Numbered from the stretch's first letter, positions 47,762 through 61,741 are shown. The stretch: DNA of 64,000 nt from Limanda limanda (GCF_963576545.1 NW_026870532.1:806001-870000); one strand, 5' to 3'. Numbers and translations: made by a program. Notes: generated from the sequence alone by a model not told the origin.

Positions 47762-49375
47762 CAAGTCTCTCCGACCTTCACAAAAAAAGTTATTCAAGAA
47801 TATCTCTTTCTCCTATGTGCTTTCAGCCCTAACCCTAACCCTAACCCTTCCGAAAGTCGGAGAAGCTCAAGGATGGTACCGATCGATGCGCGCTACCCCA
47901 TTTAGTGGGGGTAGAGCCTACTTGCAAGTCTCTCAGACCTTCACAAAAAAAGTTATTCAAGAATATCTCCTCAGATTTGGGGGAATTTCGTCGGTCGACC
48001 TCTTCCGAAGGTCGTACAAGCTCGGGGATGGTACCAATCGATCCGCAGGACCCAAATTAGTCCAGATGCAGCCACTTTCCAAGTCTCTCCGACCTTCACA
48101 AAAAAAGTTATTCAAGAATATCTCTTTCTCCTATGTGCTTTCATCCCTAACCCTAACCCTAACCCTTCCGAAAGTCGGAGAAGCTCAAGGATGGTACCGA
48201 TCGATGCGCGCTACCCCATTTAGTGGGGGTAGAGCCTACTTGCAAGTCTCTCCGACCTTCACAAAAAAAGTTATTCAAGAATATCTCTTTCTCCTATGTG
48301 CTTTCATCCCTAACCCTAACCCTAACCCTTCCGAAAGTCGGAGAAGCTCAAGGATGGTACCGATCGATGCGCGCTACCCCATTTAGTGGGGGTAGAGCCT
48401 ACTTGCAAGTCTCTCCGACCTTCACAAAAAACGTTATTCAAGAATATCTCTTTCTCCTATGTGCTTTCATCCCTAACCCTAACCCTAACCCTTCCGAAAG
48501 TCGGAGAAGCTCAAGGATGGTACTGATCGATGCGCGCTACCCCATTTAGTGGGGGTAGAGCCTACTTGCAAGTCTCTCCGACCTTCACAAAAAAAGTTAT
48601 TCAAGAATATCTCCTCAGATTTGGGGGAATTTCGTCGGTCGACCTCTTCCGAAGGTCGTACAAGCTCGGGGATGGTACCAATCGATCCGCAGGACCCAAA
48701 TTAGTCCAGATGCAGCCACTTTCCAAGTCTCTCCGACCTTCACAAAAAAAGTTATTCAAGAATATCTCTTTCTCCTATGTGCTTTCATCCCTAACCCTAA
48801 CCCTAACCCTTCCGAAAGTCGGAGAAGCTCAAGGATGGTACCGATCGATGCGCGCTACCCCATTTAGTGGGGGTAGAGCCTACTTGCAAGTCTCTCCGAC
48901 CTTCACAAAAAAAGTTATTCAAGAATATCTCTTTCTCCTATGTGCTTTCATCCCTAACCCTAACCCTAACCCTTCCGAAAGTCGGAGAAGCTCAAGGATG
49001 GTACCGATCGATGCGCGCTACCCCATTTAGTGGGGGTAGAGCCTACTTGCAAGTCTCTCCGACCTTCACAAAAAAAGTTATTCAAGAATATCTCTTTCTC
49101 CTATGTGCTTTCATCCCTAACCCTAACCCTAACCCTTCCGAAAGTCGGAGAAGCTCAAGGATGGTACCGATCGATGCGCGCTACCCCATTTAGTGGGGGT
49201 AGAGCCTACTTGCAAGTCTCTCCGACCTTCACAAAAAACGTTATTCAAGAATATCTCTTTCTCCTATGTGCTTTCATCCCTAACCCTAACCCTAACCCTT
49301 CCGAAAGTCGGAGAAGCTCAAGGATGGTACCGATCGATACGCGCTACCCCATTTAGTGGGGGTAGAGCCTACTTG
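47762..49375 (+). repeat. Array segment between duplicated blocks
   Basis: B monomers start at 47925 and 48569. It ends with four consecutive A monomers from 48724. Single-copy variants are TTTCAGCCC in the A at 47762, C11A in the B at 47925 (position 47935), and GATACGCGC in the A at 49213. The A at 48406 carries both A27C and C119T. Confidence 0.88.
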
Positions 49376-52300
49376 CAAGTCTCTCCGACCTTCACAAAAA
49401 AAGTTATTCAAGAATATCTCCTCAGATTTGGGGGAATTTCGTCGGTCGACCTCTTCCGAAGGTCGTACAAGCTCGGGGATGGTACCAATCGATCCGCAGG
49501 ACCCAAATTAGTCCAGATGCAACCACTTTCCAAGTCTCTCCGACCTTCACAAAAAAAGTTATTCAAGAATATCTCTTTCTCCTATGTGCTTTCATCCCTA
49601 ACCCTAACCCTAACCCTTCCGAAAGTCGGAGAAGCTCAAGGATGGTACCGATCGATGCGCGCTACCCCATTTAGTGGGAGTAGAGCCTACATGCAAGTCT
49701 CTCCGACCTTCACAAAAAAAGTTATTCAAGAATATCTCTTTCTCCTATGTGCTTTCATCCCTAACCCTAACCCTAACCCTTCCGAAAGTCGGAGAAGCTC
49801 AAGGATGGTACCGATCGATGCGCGCAACCCCATTTAGTGGGGGTAGAGCCTACTTGCAAGTCTCTCCGACCTTCACAAAAAAAGTTATTCAAGAATATCT
49901 CCTCAGATTTGGGGGAATTTCGTCGGTCAACCTCTTCCGAAGGTCGTACAAGCTCGAGGATGGTACCAATCGATCCGCAGGACCCAAATTAGTCCAGATG
50001 CAACCACTTTCCAAGTCTCTCCGACCTTCACAAAAAAAGTTATTCAAGAATATCTCTTTCTCCTATGTGCTTTCATCCCTAACCCTAACCCTAACCCTTC
50101 CGAAAGTCGGAGAAGCTCAAGGATGGTACCGATCGATGCGCGCTACCCCATTTAGTGGGGGTAGAGCCTACTTGCAAGTCTCTCCGACCTTCACAAAAAA
50201 AGTTATTCAAGAATATCTCTTTCTCCTATGTGCTTTCATCCCTAACCCTAACCCTAACCCTTCCGAAAGTCGGAGAAGCTCAAGGATGGTACTGATCGAT
50301 GCGCGCAACCCCATTTAGTGGGGGTAGAGCCTACTTGCAAGTCTCTCCGACCTTCACAAAAAAAGTTATTCAAGAATATCTCCTCAGATTTGGGGGAATT
50401 TCGTCGGTAGACCTCTTCCGAAGGTCGTACAAGCTCGGGGATGGTACCAATCGATCCGCAGGACCCAAATTAGTCCAGATGCAACCACTTTCCAAGTCTC
50501 TCCGACCTTCACAAAAAAAGTTATTCAAGAATATCTCTTTCTCCTATGTGCTTTCATCCCTAACCCTAACCCTAACCCTTCCGAAAGTCGGAGAAGCTCA
50601 AGGATGGTACCGATCGATGCGCGCTACCCCATTTAGTGGGGGTAGAGCCTACTTGCAAGTCTCTCCGACCTTCACAAAAAAAGTTATTCAAGAATATCTC
50701 TTTCTCCTATGTGCTTTCATCCCTAACCCTAACCCTAACCCTTCCAAAAGTCGGAGAAGCTCAAGGATGGTACCGATCGATGCGCGCTACCCCATTTAGT
50801 GGGGGTAAGGCCTACTTGCAAGTCTCTCCGACCTTCACAAAAAACGTTATTCAAGAATATCTCTTTCTCCTATGTGCTTTCATCCCTAACCCTAACCCTA
50901 ACCCTTCCGAAAGTCGGAGAAGCTCAAGGATGGTACCGATCGATGCGCGCTACCCCATTTAGTGGGGGTAGAGCCTACTTGCAAGTCTCTCCGACCTTCA
51001 CAAAAAAAGTTATTCAAGAATATCTCCTCAGATTTGGGGGAATTTCGTCGGTCGACCTCTTCCGAAGGTCGTACAAGCTCGGGGATGGTACCAATCGATC
51101 CGCAGGACCCAAATTAGTCCAGATGTAACCACTTTCCAAGTCTCTCCGACCTTCACAAAAAAAGTTATTCAAGAATATCTCTTTCTCCTATGTGCTTTCA
51201 TCCCTAACCCTAACCCTAACCCTTCCGAAAGTCGGAGAAGCTCAAGGATGGTACCGATCGATGCGCGCTACCCCATTTAGTGGGGGTAGAGCCTACTTGC
51301 AAGTCTCTCCGACCTTCACAAAAAAAGTTATTCAAGAATATCTCCTCAGATTTGGGGGAATTTCGTCGGTCGACCTCTTCCGAAGGTCGTACAAGCTCGG
51401 GGATGGTACCAATCGATCTGCAGGACCCAAATTAGTCCAGATGCAACCACTTTCCAAGTCTCTCCGACCTTCACAAAAAAAGTTATTCAAGAATATCTCT
51501 TTCTCCTATGTGCTTTCATCCCTAACCCTAACCCTAACCCTTCCGAAAGTCGGAGAAGCTCAAGGATGGTACCGATCGATGCGCGCTACCCCATTTAGTG
51601 GGGGTAGAGCCTACTTGCAAGTCTCTCCGACCTTCACAAAAAAAGTTATTCAAGAATATCTCTTTCTCCTATGTGCTTTCATCCCTAACCCTAACCCTAA
51701 CCCTTCCGAAAGTCGGAGAAGCTCAAGGATGGTACCGATCGATGCGCGCTACCCCATTTAGTGGGGGTAGAGCCTACTTGCAAGTCTCTCCGACCTTCAC
51801 AAAAAAAGTTATTCAAGAATATCTCCTCAGATTTGGGGGAATTTCGTCGGTCGACCTCTTCCGAAGGTCGTACAAGCTCGGGGATGGTACCAATCGATCC
51901 GCAGGACCCAAATTAGTCCAGATGCAGCCACTTTCCAAGTCTCTCCGACCTTCACAAAAAAAGTTATTCAAGAATATCTCTTTCTCCTATGTGCTTTCAT
52001 CCCTAACCCTAACCCTAACCCTTCCGAAAGTCGGAGAAGCTCAAGGATGGTACCGATCGATGCGCGCTACCCCATTTAGTGGGGGTAGAGCCTACTTGCA
52101 AGTCTCTCCGACCTTCACAAAAAAAGTTATTCAAGAATATCTCTTTCTCCTATGTGCTTTCATCCCTAACCCTAACCCTAACCCTTCCGAAAGTCGGTGA
52201 AGCTCAAGGATGGTACCGATCGATGCGCGCAACCCCATTTAGTGGGGGTAGAGCCTACTTGCAAGTCTCTCCGACCTTCACAAAAAAAGTTATTCAAGAA

Positions 52301-52433
52301 TATCTCTTTCTCCTATGTGCTTTCATCCCTAACCCTAACCCTAACCCTTCCGAAAGTCGGAGAAGCTCAAGGATGGTACCGATCGATGCGCGCTACCCCA
52401 TTTAGTGGGGGTAGAGCCTACTTGCAAGTCTCT
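49376..52433 (+). repeat. 11,567-bp-spaced repeat block, upstream copy
   Basis: B monomers start at 49376, 49857, 50338, 50982, 51300 and 51781. Six or more rare variants match those 11,567 bp downstream: G73A in B (49929), CTCGAGG (49957), C72A in B (50409), GTAAGGCC (50808-50809), ATGTAACC (51126) and CGGTGAAG (52198). The partner runs off the window, so the true length may be greater. Confidence 0.92.
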
Positions 52434-53386
52434 CCGACCTTCACAAAAAAAGTTATTCAAGAATATCTCTTTCTCCTATGTGCTTTCATCCCTAACCCTA
52501 ACCCTAACCCTTCCGAAAGTCGGAGAAGCTCAAGGATGGTAACGATCGATGCGCGCAACCCCATTTAGTGGGGGTAGAGCCTACTTGCAAGTCTCTCCGA
52601 CCTTCACAAAAAAAGTTATTCAAGAATATCTCTTTCTCCTATGTGCTTTCATCCCTAACCCTAACCCTAACCCTTCCGAAAGTCGGAGAAGCTCAAGGAT
52701 GGTACCGATCGATGCGCGCTACCCCATTTAGTGGGGGTAGAGCCTACTTGCAAGTCTCTCCGACCTTCACAAAAAAAGTTATTCAAGAATATCTCCTCAG
52801 ATTTGGGGGAATTTCGTCGGTCGACCTCTTCCGAAGGTCGTACAAGCTCGGGGATGGTACCAATCGATCCGCAGGACCCAAATTAGTCCAGATGCAACCA
52901 CTTTCCAAGTCTCTCCGACCTTCACAAAAAAAGTTATTCAAGAATATCTCTTTCTCCTATGTGCTTTCATCCCTAACCCTAACCCTAACCCTTCCGAAAG
53001 TCGGAGAAGCTCAAGGATGGTACCGATTGATGCGCGCTACCCAATTTAGTGGGGGTAGAGCCTACTTGCAAGTCTCTCCGACCTTCACAAAAAAAGTTAT
53101 TCAAGAATATCTCCTCAGATTTGGGGGAATTTCGTCGGTCGACCTCTTCCGAAGGTCGTACAAGCTCGGGGATGGTACCAATCGATCCGCAGGACCCAAA
53201 TTAGTCCAGATGCAACCACTTTCCAAGTCTCTCCGACCTTCACAAAAAAAGTTATTCAAGAATATCTCTTTCTCCTTTGTGCTTTCATCCCTAACCCTAA
53301 CCCTAACCCTTCCGAAAGTCGGAGAAGCTCAAGGATGTTACCGATCGATGCGCGCTACCCCATTTAGTGGGGGTAGAGCCTACTTG
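52434..53386 (+). repeat. Array segment after the five-A run
   Basis: It starts inside an A monomer, with B at 52751 and 53069. It contains the end of a run of five consecutive A monomers (51936-52750), the longest in the window. Single-copy variants are GGTAACGATC in the A at 52425, GATTGATG and CCAATTT in the A at 52906, and CCTTTGTGC in the A at 53224. Confidence 0.88.
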
Positions 53387-55799
53387 CAAGTCTCTCCGAC
53401 CTTCACAAAAAAAGTTATTCAAGAATATCTCTTTCTCCTATGTGCTTTCATCCCTAACCCTAACCCTAACCCTTCCGAAAGTCGGAGAAGCTCAAGGATG
53501 GTACCGATCGATGTGCGCTACCCCATTTAGTGGGGGTAGAGCCTACTTGCAAGTCTCTCCGACCTTCACAAAAAAAGTTATTCAAGAATATCTCCTCAGA
53601 TTTGGGGGAATTTCGTCGGTCGACCTCTTCCGAAGGTCGTACAAGCTCGGGGATGGTACCAATCGATCCGCAGGACCCAAATTAGTCCAGATGCAGCCAC
53701 TTTCCAAGTCTCTCCGACCTTCACAAAAAAAGTTATTCAAGAATATCTCTTTCTCCTATGTGCTTTCATCCCTAACCCTAACCCTAACCCTTCCGAAAGT
53801 CGGAGAAGCTCAAGTATGGTACCTATCGATGCGCGCTACCCCATTTAGTGGGGGTAGAGCCTACTTGCAAGTCTCTCCGACCTTCACAAAAAAAGTTATT
53901 CAAGAATATCTCTTTCTCCTATGTGCTTTCATCCCTAACCCTAACCCTAACCCTTCCGAAAGTCGGAGAAGCTCAAAGATGGTACCGATCGATGCGCGCT
54001 ACCCCATTTAGTGGGGGTAGAGCCTACTTGCAAGTCTCTCCGACCTTCACAAAAAAAGTTATTCAAGAATATCTCCTCAGATTTGGGGGAATTTCGTCGG
54101 TCGACCTCTTCCAAAGGTCGTACAAGCTCGGGGATGGTACCAATCGATCCGCAGGACCCAAATTAGTCCAGATGCAACCACTTTCCAAGTCTCTCCGACC
54201 TTCACAAAAAAAGTTATTCAAGAATATCTCTTTCTCCTATGTGCTTTCATCCCTAACCCTAACCCTAACCCTTCCGAAAGTCGGAGAAGCTCAAGGATGG
54301 TACCGATCGATGCGCGCTACCCCATTTAGTGGGGGTAGAGCCTACTTGCAAGTCTCTCCGACCTTCACAAAAAAAGTTATTCAAGAATATCTCCTCAGAT
54401 TTGGGGGAATTTCGTCGGTCGACCTCTTCCGAAGGTCGTACAAGCTCGGGGATGGTACCAATCGATCCGCAGGACCCAAATTAGTCCAGATGCAACCACT
54501 TTCCAAGTCTCTCCGACCTTCACAAAAAAAGTTATTCAAGAATATCTCTTTCTCCTATGTGCTTTCATCCCTAACCCTAACCCTAACCCTTCCGAAAGTC
54601 GGAGAAGCTCAAGGATGGTACCGATCGATGCGCGCTACCCCATTTAGTGGGGGTAGAGCCTACTTGCAAGTCTCTCCGACCTTCACAAAAAAAGTTATTC
54701 AAGAATATCTCTTTCTCCTATGTGCTTTCATCCCTAACCCTAACCCTAACCCTTCCAAAAGTCGGAGAAGCTCAAGGATGGTACCGATCGATGCGCGCTA
54801 CCCCATTTAGTGGGGGTAGAGCCTACTTGCAAGTCTCTCCGACCTTCACAAAAAAAGTTATTCAAGAATATCTCTTTCTCCTATGTGCTTTCATCCCTAA
54901 CCCTAACCCTAACCCTTCCGAAAGTCGGAGAAGCTCAAGGATGGTACCGATCGATGCGCGCTACCCCATTTAGTGGGGGTAGAGCCTACTTGCAAGTCTC
55001 TCCGACCTTCACAAAAAAAGTTATTCAAGAATATCTCTTTCTCCTATGTGCTTTCATCCCTAACCCTAACCCTAACCCTTCCGAAAGTCGGAGAAGCTCA
55101 AGGATGGTACCGATCGATGCGCGCAACCCCATTTAGTGGGGGTAGAGCCTACTTGCAAGTCTCTCCGACCTTCACAAAAAAAGTTATTCAAGAATATCTC
55201 CTCAGATTTGGGGGAATTTCGTCGGTCGACCTCTTCCGAAGGTCGTACAAGCTCGGGGATGGTACCAATCGATCCGCAGGACCCAAATTAGTCCAGATGC
55301 AACCACTTTCCAAGTCTCTCCGACCTTCACAAAAAAAGTTATTCAAGAATATCTCTTTCTCCTATGTGCTTTCATCCCTAACCCTAACCCTAACCCTTCC
55401 GAAAGTCGGAGAAGCTCAAGGATGGTACCGATCGATGCGCGCTACCCCATTTAGTGGGGGTAGAGCCTACTTGCAAGTCTCTCCGACCTTCACAAAAAAA
55501 GTTATTCAAGAATATCTCTTTCTCCTATGTGCTTTCATCCCTAACCCTAACCCTAACCCTTCCGAAAGTCGGAGAAGCTCAAAGATGGTACCGATCGATG
55601 CGCGCAACCCCATTTAGTGGGGGTAGAGCCTACTTGCAAGTCTCTCCGACCTTCACAAAAAAAGTTATTCAAGAATATCTCTTTCTCCTATGTGCTTTCA
55701 TCCCTAACCCTAACCCTAACCCTTCCGAAAGTCGGAGAAGCTCAAAGATGTTACCGATCGATGCGCGCTACCCCATTTAGTGGGGGTAGAGCCTACTTG
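53387..55799 (+). repeat. 2.41-kb tandem duplication, copy 1 (2,413 bp)
   Basis: Fifteen monomers, with B at 53550, 54031, 54349 and 55156. Private markers are CAAGTATGG (53815), GTACCTATC (53824), TTCCAAAGG in B (54113) and TTCCAAAAG in A (54757), all matched in copy 2. Confidence 0.92.
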
Positions 55800-58211
55800 C
55801 AAGTCTCTCCGACCTTCACAAAAAAAGTTATTCAAGAATATCTCTTTCTCCTATGTGCTTTCATCCCTAACCCTAACCCTAACCCTTCCGAAAGTCGGAG
55901 AAGCTCAAGGATGGTACCGATCGATGTGCGCTACCCCATTTAGTGGGGGTAGAGCCTACTTGCAAGTCTCTCCGACCTTCACAAAAAAGTTATTCAAGAA
56001 TATCTCCTCAGATTTGGGGGAATTTCGTCGGTCGACCTCTTCCGAAGGTCGTACAAGCTCGGGGATGGTACCAATCGATCCGCAGGACCCAAATTAGTCC
56101 AGATGCAGCCACTTTCCAAGTCTCTCCGACCTTCACAAAAAAAGTTATTCAAGAATATCTCTTTCTCCTATGTGCTTTCATCCCTAACCCTAACCCTAAC
56201 CCTTCCGAAAGTCGGAGAAGCTCAAGTATGGTACCTATCGATGCGCGCTACCCCATTTAGTGGGGGTAGAGCCTACTTGCAAGTCTCTCCGACCTTCACA
56301 AAAAAAGTTATTCAAGAATATCTCTTTCTCCTATGTGCTTTCATCCCTAACCCTAACCCTAACCCTTCCGAAAGTCGGAGAAGCTCAAAGATGGTACCGA
56401 TCGATGTGCGCTACCCCATTTAGTGGGGGTAGAGCCTACTTGCAAGTCTCTCCGACCTTCACAAAAAAAGTTATTCAAGAATATCTCCTCAGATTTGGGG
56501 GAATTTCGTCGGTCGACCTCTTCCAAAGGTCGTACAAGCTCGGGGATGGTACCAATCGATCCGCAGGACCCAAATTAGTCCAGATGCAACCACTTTCCAA
56601 GTCTCTCCGACCTTCACAAAAAAAGTTATTCAAGAATATCTCTTTCTCCTATGTGCTTTCATCCCTAACCCTAACCCTAACCCTTCCGAAAGTCGGAGAA
56701 GCTCAAGGATGGTACCGATCGATGCGCGCTACCCCATTTAGTGGGGGTAGAGCCTACTTGCAAGTCTCTCCGACCTTCACAAAAAAAGTTATTCAAGAAT
56801 ATCTCCTCAGATTTGGGGGAATTTCGTCGGTCGACCTCTTCCGAAGGTCGTACAAGCTCGGGGATGGTACCAATCGATCCGCAGGACCCAAATTAGTCCA
56901 GATGCAACCACTTTCCAAGTCTCTCCGACCTTCACAAAAAAAGTTATTCAAGAATATCTCTTTCTCCTATGTGCTTTCATCCCTAACCCTAACCCTAACC
57001 CTTCCGAAAGTCGGAGAAGCTCAAGGATGGTACCGATCGATGCGCGCTACCCCATTTAGTGGGGGTAGAGCCTACTTGCAAGTCTCTCCGACCTTCACAA
57101 AAAAAGTTATTCAAGAATATCTCTTTCTCCTATGTGCTTTCATCCCTAACCCTAACCCTAACCCTTCCAAAAGTCGGAGAAGCTCAAGGATGGTACCGAT
57201 CGATGCGCGCTACCCCATTTAGTGGGGGTAGAGCCTACTTGCAAGTCTCTCCGACCTTCACAAAAAAAGTTATTCAAGAATATCTCTTTCTCCTATGTGC
57301 TTTCATCCCTAACCCTAACCCTAACCCTTCCGAAAGTCGGAGAAGCTCAAGGATGGTACCGATCGATGCGCGCTACCCCATTTAGTGGGGGTAGAGCCTA
57401 CTTGCAAGTCTCTCCGACCTTCACAAAAAAAGTTATTCAAGAATATCTCTTTCTCCTATGTGCTTTCATCCCTAACCCTAACCCTAACCCTTCCGAAAGT
57501 CGGAGAAGCTCAAGGATGGTACCGATCGATGCGCGCAACCCCATTTAGTGGGGGTAGAGCCTACTTGCAAGTCTCTCCGACCTTCACAAAAAAAGTTATT
57601 CAAGAATATCTCCTCAGATTTGGGGGAATTTCGTCGGTCGACCTCTTCCGAAGGTCGTACAAGCTCGGGGATGGTACCAATCGATCCGCAGGACCCAAAT
57701 TAGTCCAGATGCAACCACTTTCCAAGTCTCTCCGACCTTCACAAAAAAAGTTATTCAAGAATATCTCTTTCTCCTATGTGCTTTCATCCCTAACCCTAAC
57801 CCTAACCCTTCCGAAAGTCGGAGAAGCTCAAGGATGGTACCGATCGATGCGCGCTACCCCATTTAGTGGGGGTAGAGCCTACTTGCAAGTCTCTCCGACC
57901 TTCATAAAAAAAGTTATTCAAGAATATCTCTTTCTCCTATGTGCTTTCATCCCTAACCCTAACCCTAACCCTTCCGAAAGTCGGAGAAGCTCAAGGATGG
58001 TACCGATCGATGCGCGCAACCCCATTTAGTGGGGGTAGAGCCTACTTGCAAGTCTCTCCGACCTTCACAAAAAAAGTTATTCAAGAATATCTCTTTCTCC
58101 TATGTGCTTTCATCCCTAACCCTAACCCTAACCCTTCCGAAAGTCGGAGAAGCTCAAAGATGGTACCGATCGATGCGCGCTACCCCATTTAGTGGGGGTA
58201 GAGCCTACTTG
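55800..58211 (+). repeat. 2.41-kb tandem duplication, copy 2 (2,412 bp)
   Basis: B monomers start at 55963 (154 bp), 56443, 56761 and 57568. Markers recur at 56227, 56236, 56525 and 57169. CATAAAAAA in the A at 57886 is unique to this copy. Confidence 0.92.
55963..56116 (+). repeat. B monomer with 1-bp deletion, 154 bp
   Basis: This is the only B monomer not 155 bp long. The A7 tract at positions 21-27 is A6. Its counterpart in the neighbouring duplicate, the B at 53550-53704, has A7, so the loss came after the 2.41-kb duplication or is a homopolymer sequencing error. Confidence 0.85.
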
Positions 58212-59010
58212 CAAGTCTCTCCGACCTTCACAAAAAAAGTTATTCAAGAATATCTCCTCAGATTTGGGGGAATTTCGTCGGTCGACCTCTTCCGAAGGTC
58301 GTACAAGCTCGGGGATGGTACCAATCGATCCGCAGGACCCAAATTAGTCCAGATGCAACCACTTTCCAAGTCTCTCCGACCTTCACAAAAAAAGTTATTC
58401 AAGAATATCTCTTTCTCCTATGTGCTTTCATCCCTAACCCTAACCCTAACCCTTCCGAAAGTCGGAGAAGCTCAAGGATGGTACCGATCGATGCGCGCTA
58501 CCCCATTTAGTGGGGGTAGAGCCTACTTGCAAGTCTCTCCGACCTTCACAAAAAAAGTTATTCAAGAATATCTCTTTCTCCTATGTGCTTTCATCCCTAA
58601 CCCTAACCCTAACCCTTCCGAAAGTCGGAGAAGCTCAAGGATGGTACCGATCGATGCGCGCAACCCCATTTAGTGGGGGTAGAGCCTACTTGCAAGTCTC
58701 TCCGACCTTCACAAAAAAAGTTATTCAAGAATATCTCCTCAGATTTGGGGGAATTTCGTCGGTCAACCTCTTCCGAAGGTCGTACAAGCTCGAGGATGGT
58801 ACCAATCGATCCGCAGGACCCAAATTAGTCCAGATGCAACCACTTTCCAAGTCTCTCCGACCTTCACAAAAAAAGTTATTCAAGAATATCTCTTTCTCCT
58901 ATGTGCTTTCATCCCTAACCCTAACCCTAACCCTTCCGAAAGTCGGAGAAGCTCAAGGATGGTACCGATCGATGCGCGCTACCCCATTTAGTGGGGGTAG
59001 AGCCTACTTG
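56280..59010 (+). repeat. 2,731-bp tandem duplication, copy 1
   Basis: B monomers start at 56443, 56761, 57568, 58212 and 58693. It overlaps the preceding 2.41-kb copy, so the two duplications are nested. Shared markers with copy 2 are G110A (56389), TTCCAAAAG (57169), G73A in B (58765) and CTCGAGG (58793). Confidence 0.9.
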
Positions 59011-61741
59011 CAAGTCTCTCCGACCTTCACAAAAAAAGTTATTCAAGAATATCTCTTTCTCCTATGTGCTTTCATCCCTAACCCTAACCCTAACCCTTCC
59101 GAAAGTCGGAGAAGCTCAAAGATGGTACCGATCGATGCGCGCTACCCCATTTAGTGGGGGTAGAGCCTACTTGCAAGTCTCTCCGACCTTCACAAAAAAA
59201 GTTATTCAAGAATATCTCCTCAGATTTGGGGGAATTTCGTCGGTCGACCTCTTCCGAAGGTCGTACAAGCTCGGGGATGGTACCAATCGATCCGCAGGAC
59301 CCAAATTAGTCCAGATGCAACCACTTTCCAAGTCTCTCCGACCTTCACAAAAAAAGTTATTCAAGAATATCTCTTTCTCCTATGTGCTTTCATCCCTAAC
59401 CCTAACCCTAACCCTTCCGAAAGTCGGAGAAGCTCAAGGATGGTACCGATCGATGCGCGCTACCCCATTTAGTGGGGGTAGAGCCTACTTGCAAGTCTCT
59501 CCGACCTTCACAAAAAAAGTTATTCAAGAATATCTCCTCAGATTTGGGGGAATTTCGTCGGTCGACCTCTTCCGAAGGTCGTACAAGCTCGGGGATGGTA
59601 CCAATCGATCCGCAGGACCCAAATTAGTCCAGATGCAACCACTTTCCAAGTCTCTCCGACCTTCACAAAAAAAGTTATTCAAGAATATCTCTTTCTCCTA
59701 TGTGCTTTCATCCCTAACCCTAACCCTAACCCTTCCGAAAGTCGGAGAAGCTCAAGGATGGTACCGATCGATGCGCGCTACCCCATTTAGTGGGGGTAGA
59801 GCCTACTTGCAAGTCTCTCCGACCTTCACAAAAAAAGTTATTCAAGAATATCTCTTTCTCCTATGTGCTTTCATCCCTAACCCTAACCCTAACCCTTCCA
59901 AAAGTCGGAGAAGCTCAAGGATGGTACCGATCGATGCGCGCTACCCCATTTAGTGGGGGTAAAGCCTACTTGCAAGTCTCTCCGACCTTCACAAAAAAAG
60001 TTATTCAAGAATATCTCTTTCTCCTATGTGCTTTCATCCCTAACCCTAACCCTAACCCTTCCGAAAGTCGGAGAAGCTCAAGGATGGTACCGATCGATGC
60101 GCGCTACCCCATTTAGTGGGGGTAGAGCCTACTTGCAAGTCTCTCCGACCTTCACAAAAAAAGTTATTCAAGAATATCTCTTTCTCCTATGTGCTTTCAT
60201 CCCTAACCCTAACCCTAACCCTTCCGAAAGTCGGAGAAGCTCAAGGATGGTACCGATCGATGCGCGCAACCCCATTTAGTGGGGGTAGAGCCTACTTGCA
60301 AGTCTCTCCGACCTTCACAAAAAAAGTTATTCAAGAATATCTCCTCAGATTTGGGGGAATTTCGTCGGTCGACCTCTTCCGAAGGTCGTACAAGCTCGGG
60401 GATGGTACCAATCGATCCGCAGGACCCAAATTAGTCCAGATGCAACCACTTTCCAAGTCTCTCCGACCTTCACAAAAAAAGTTATTCAAGAATATCTCTT
60501 TCTCCTATGTGCTTTCATCCCTAACCCTAACCCTAACCCTTCCGAAAGTCGGAGAAGCTCAAGGATGGTACCGATCGATGCGCGCTACCCCATTTAGTGG
60601 GGGTAGAGCCTACTTGCAAGTCTCTCCGACCTTCACAAAAAAAGTTATTCAAGAATATCTCTTTCTCCTATGTGCTTTCATCCCTAACCCTAACCCTAAC
60701 CCTTCCGAAAGTCGGAGAAGCTCAAGGATGGTACCGATCGATGCGCGCAACCCCATTTAGTGGGGGTAGAGCCTACTTGCAAGTCTCTCCGACCTTCACA
60801 AAAAAAGTTATTCAAGAATATCTCTTTCTCCTATGTGCTTTCATCCCTAACCCTAACCCTAACCCTTCCGAAAGTCGGAGAAGCTCAAAGATGGTACCGA
60901 TCGATGCGCGCTACCCCATTTAGTGGGGGTAGAGCCTACTTGCAAGTCTCTCCGACCTTCACAAAAAAAGTTATTCAAGAATATCTCCTCAGATTTGGGG
61001 GAATTTCGTCGGTCGACCTCTTCCGAAGGTCGTACAAGCTCGGGGATGGTACCAATCGATCCGCAGGACCCAAATTAGTCCAGATGCAACCACTTTCCAA
61101 GTCTCTCCGACCTTCACAAAAAAAGTTATTCAAGAATATCTCTTTCTCCTATGTGCTTTCATCCCTAACCCTAACCCTAACCCTTCCGAAAGTCGGAGAA
61201 GCTCAAGGATGGTACCGATCGATGCGCGCTACCCCATTTAGTGGGGGTAGAGCCTACTTGCAAGTCTCTCCGACCTTCACAAAAAAAGTTATTCAAGAAT
61301 ATCTCTTTCTCCTATGTGCTTTCATCCCTAACCCTAACCCTAACCCTTCCGAAAGTCGGAGAAGCTCAAGGATAGTACCGATCGATGCGCGCAACCCCAT
61401 TTAGTGGGGGTAGAGCCTACTTGCAAGTCTCTCCGACCTTCACAAAAAAAGTTATTCAAGAATATCTCCTCAGATTTGGGGGAATTTCGTCGGTCAACCT
61501 CTTCCGAAGGTCGTACAAGCTCGAGGATGGTACCAATCGATCCGCAGGACCCAAATTAGTCCAGATGCAACCACTTTCCAAGTCTCTCCGACCTTCACAA
61601 AAAAAGTTATTCAAGAATATCTCTTTCTCCTATGTGCTTTCATCCCTAACCCTAACCCTAACCCTTCCGAAAGTCGGAGAAGCTCAAGGATGGTACCGAT
61701 CGATGCGCGCTACCCCATTTAGTGGGGGTAGAGCCTACTTG
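59011..61741 (+). repeat. 2,731-bp tandem duplication, copy 2
   Basis: B monomers start at 59174, 59492, 60299, 60943 and 61424. Matching markers are at 59120, 59900, 61496 and 61524. G153A in the A at 59810 and GATAGTACC in the A at 61261 are differences from copy 1. Confidence 0.9.
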
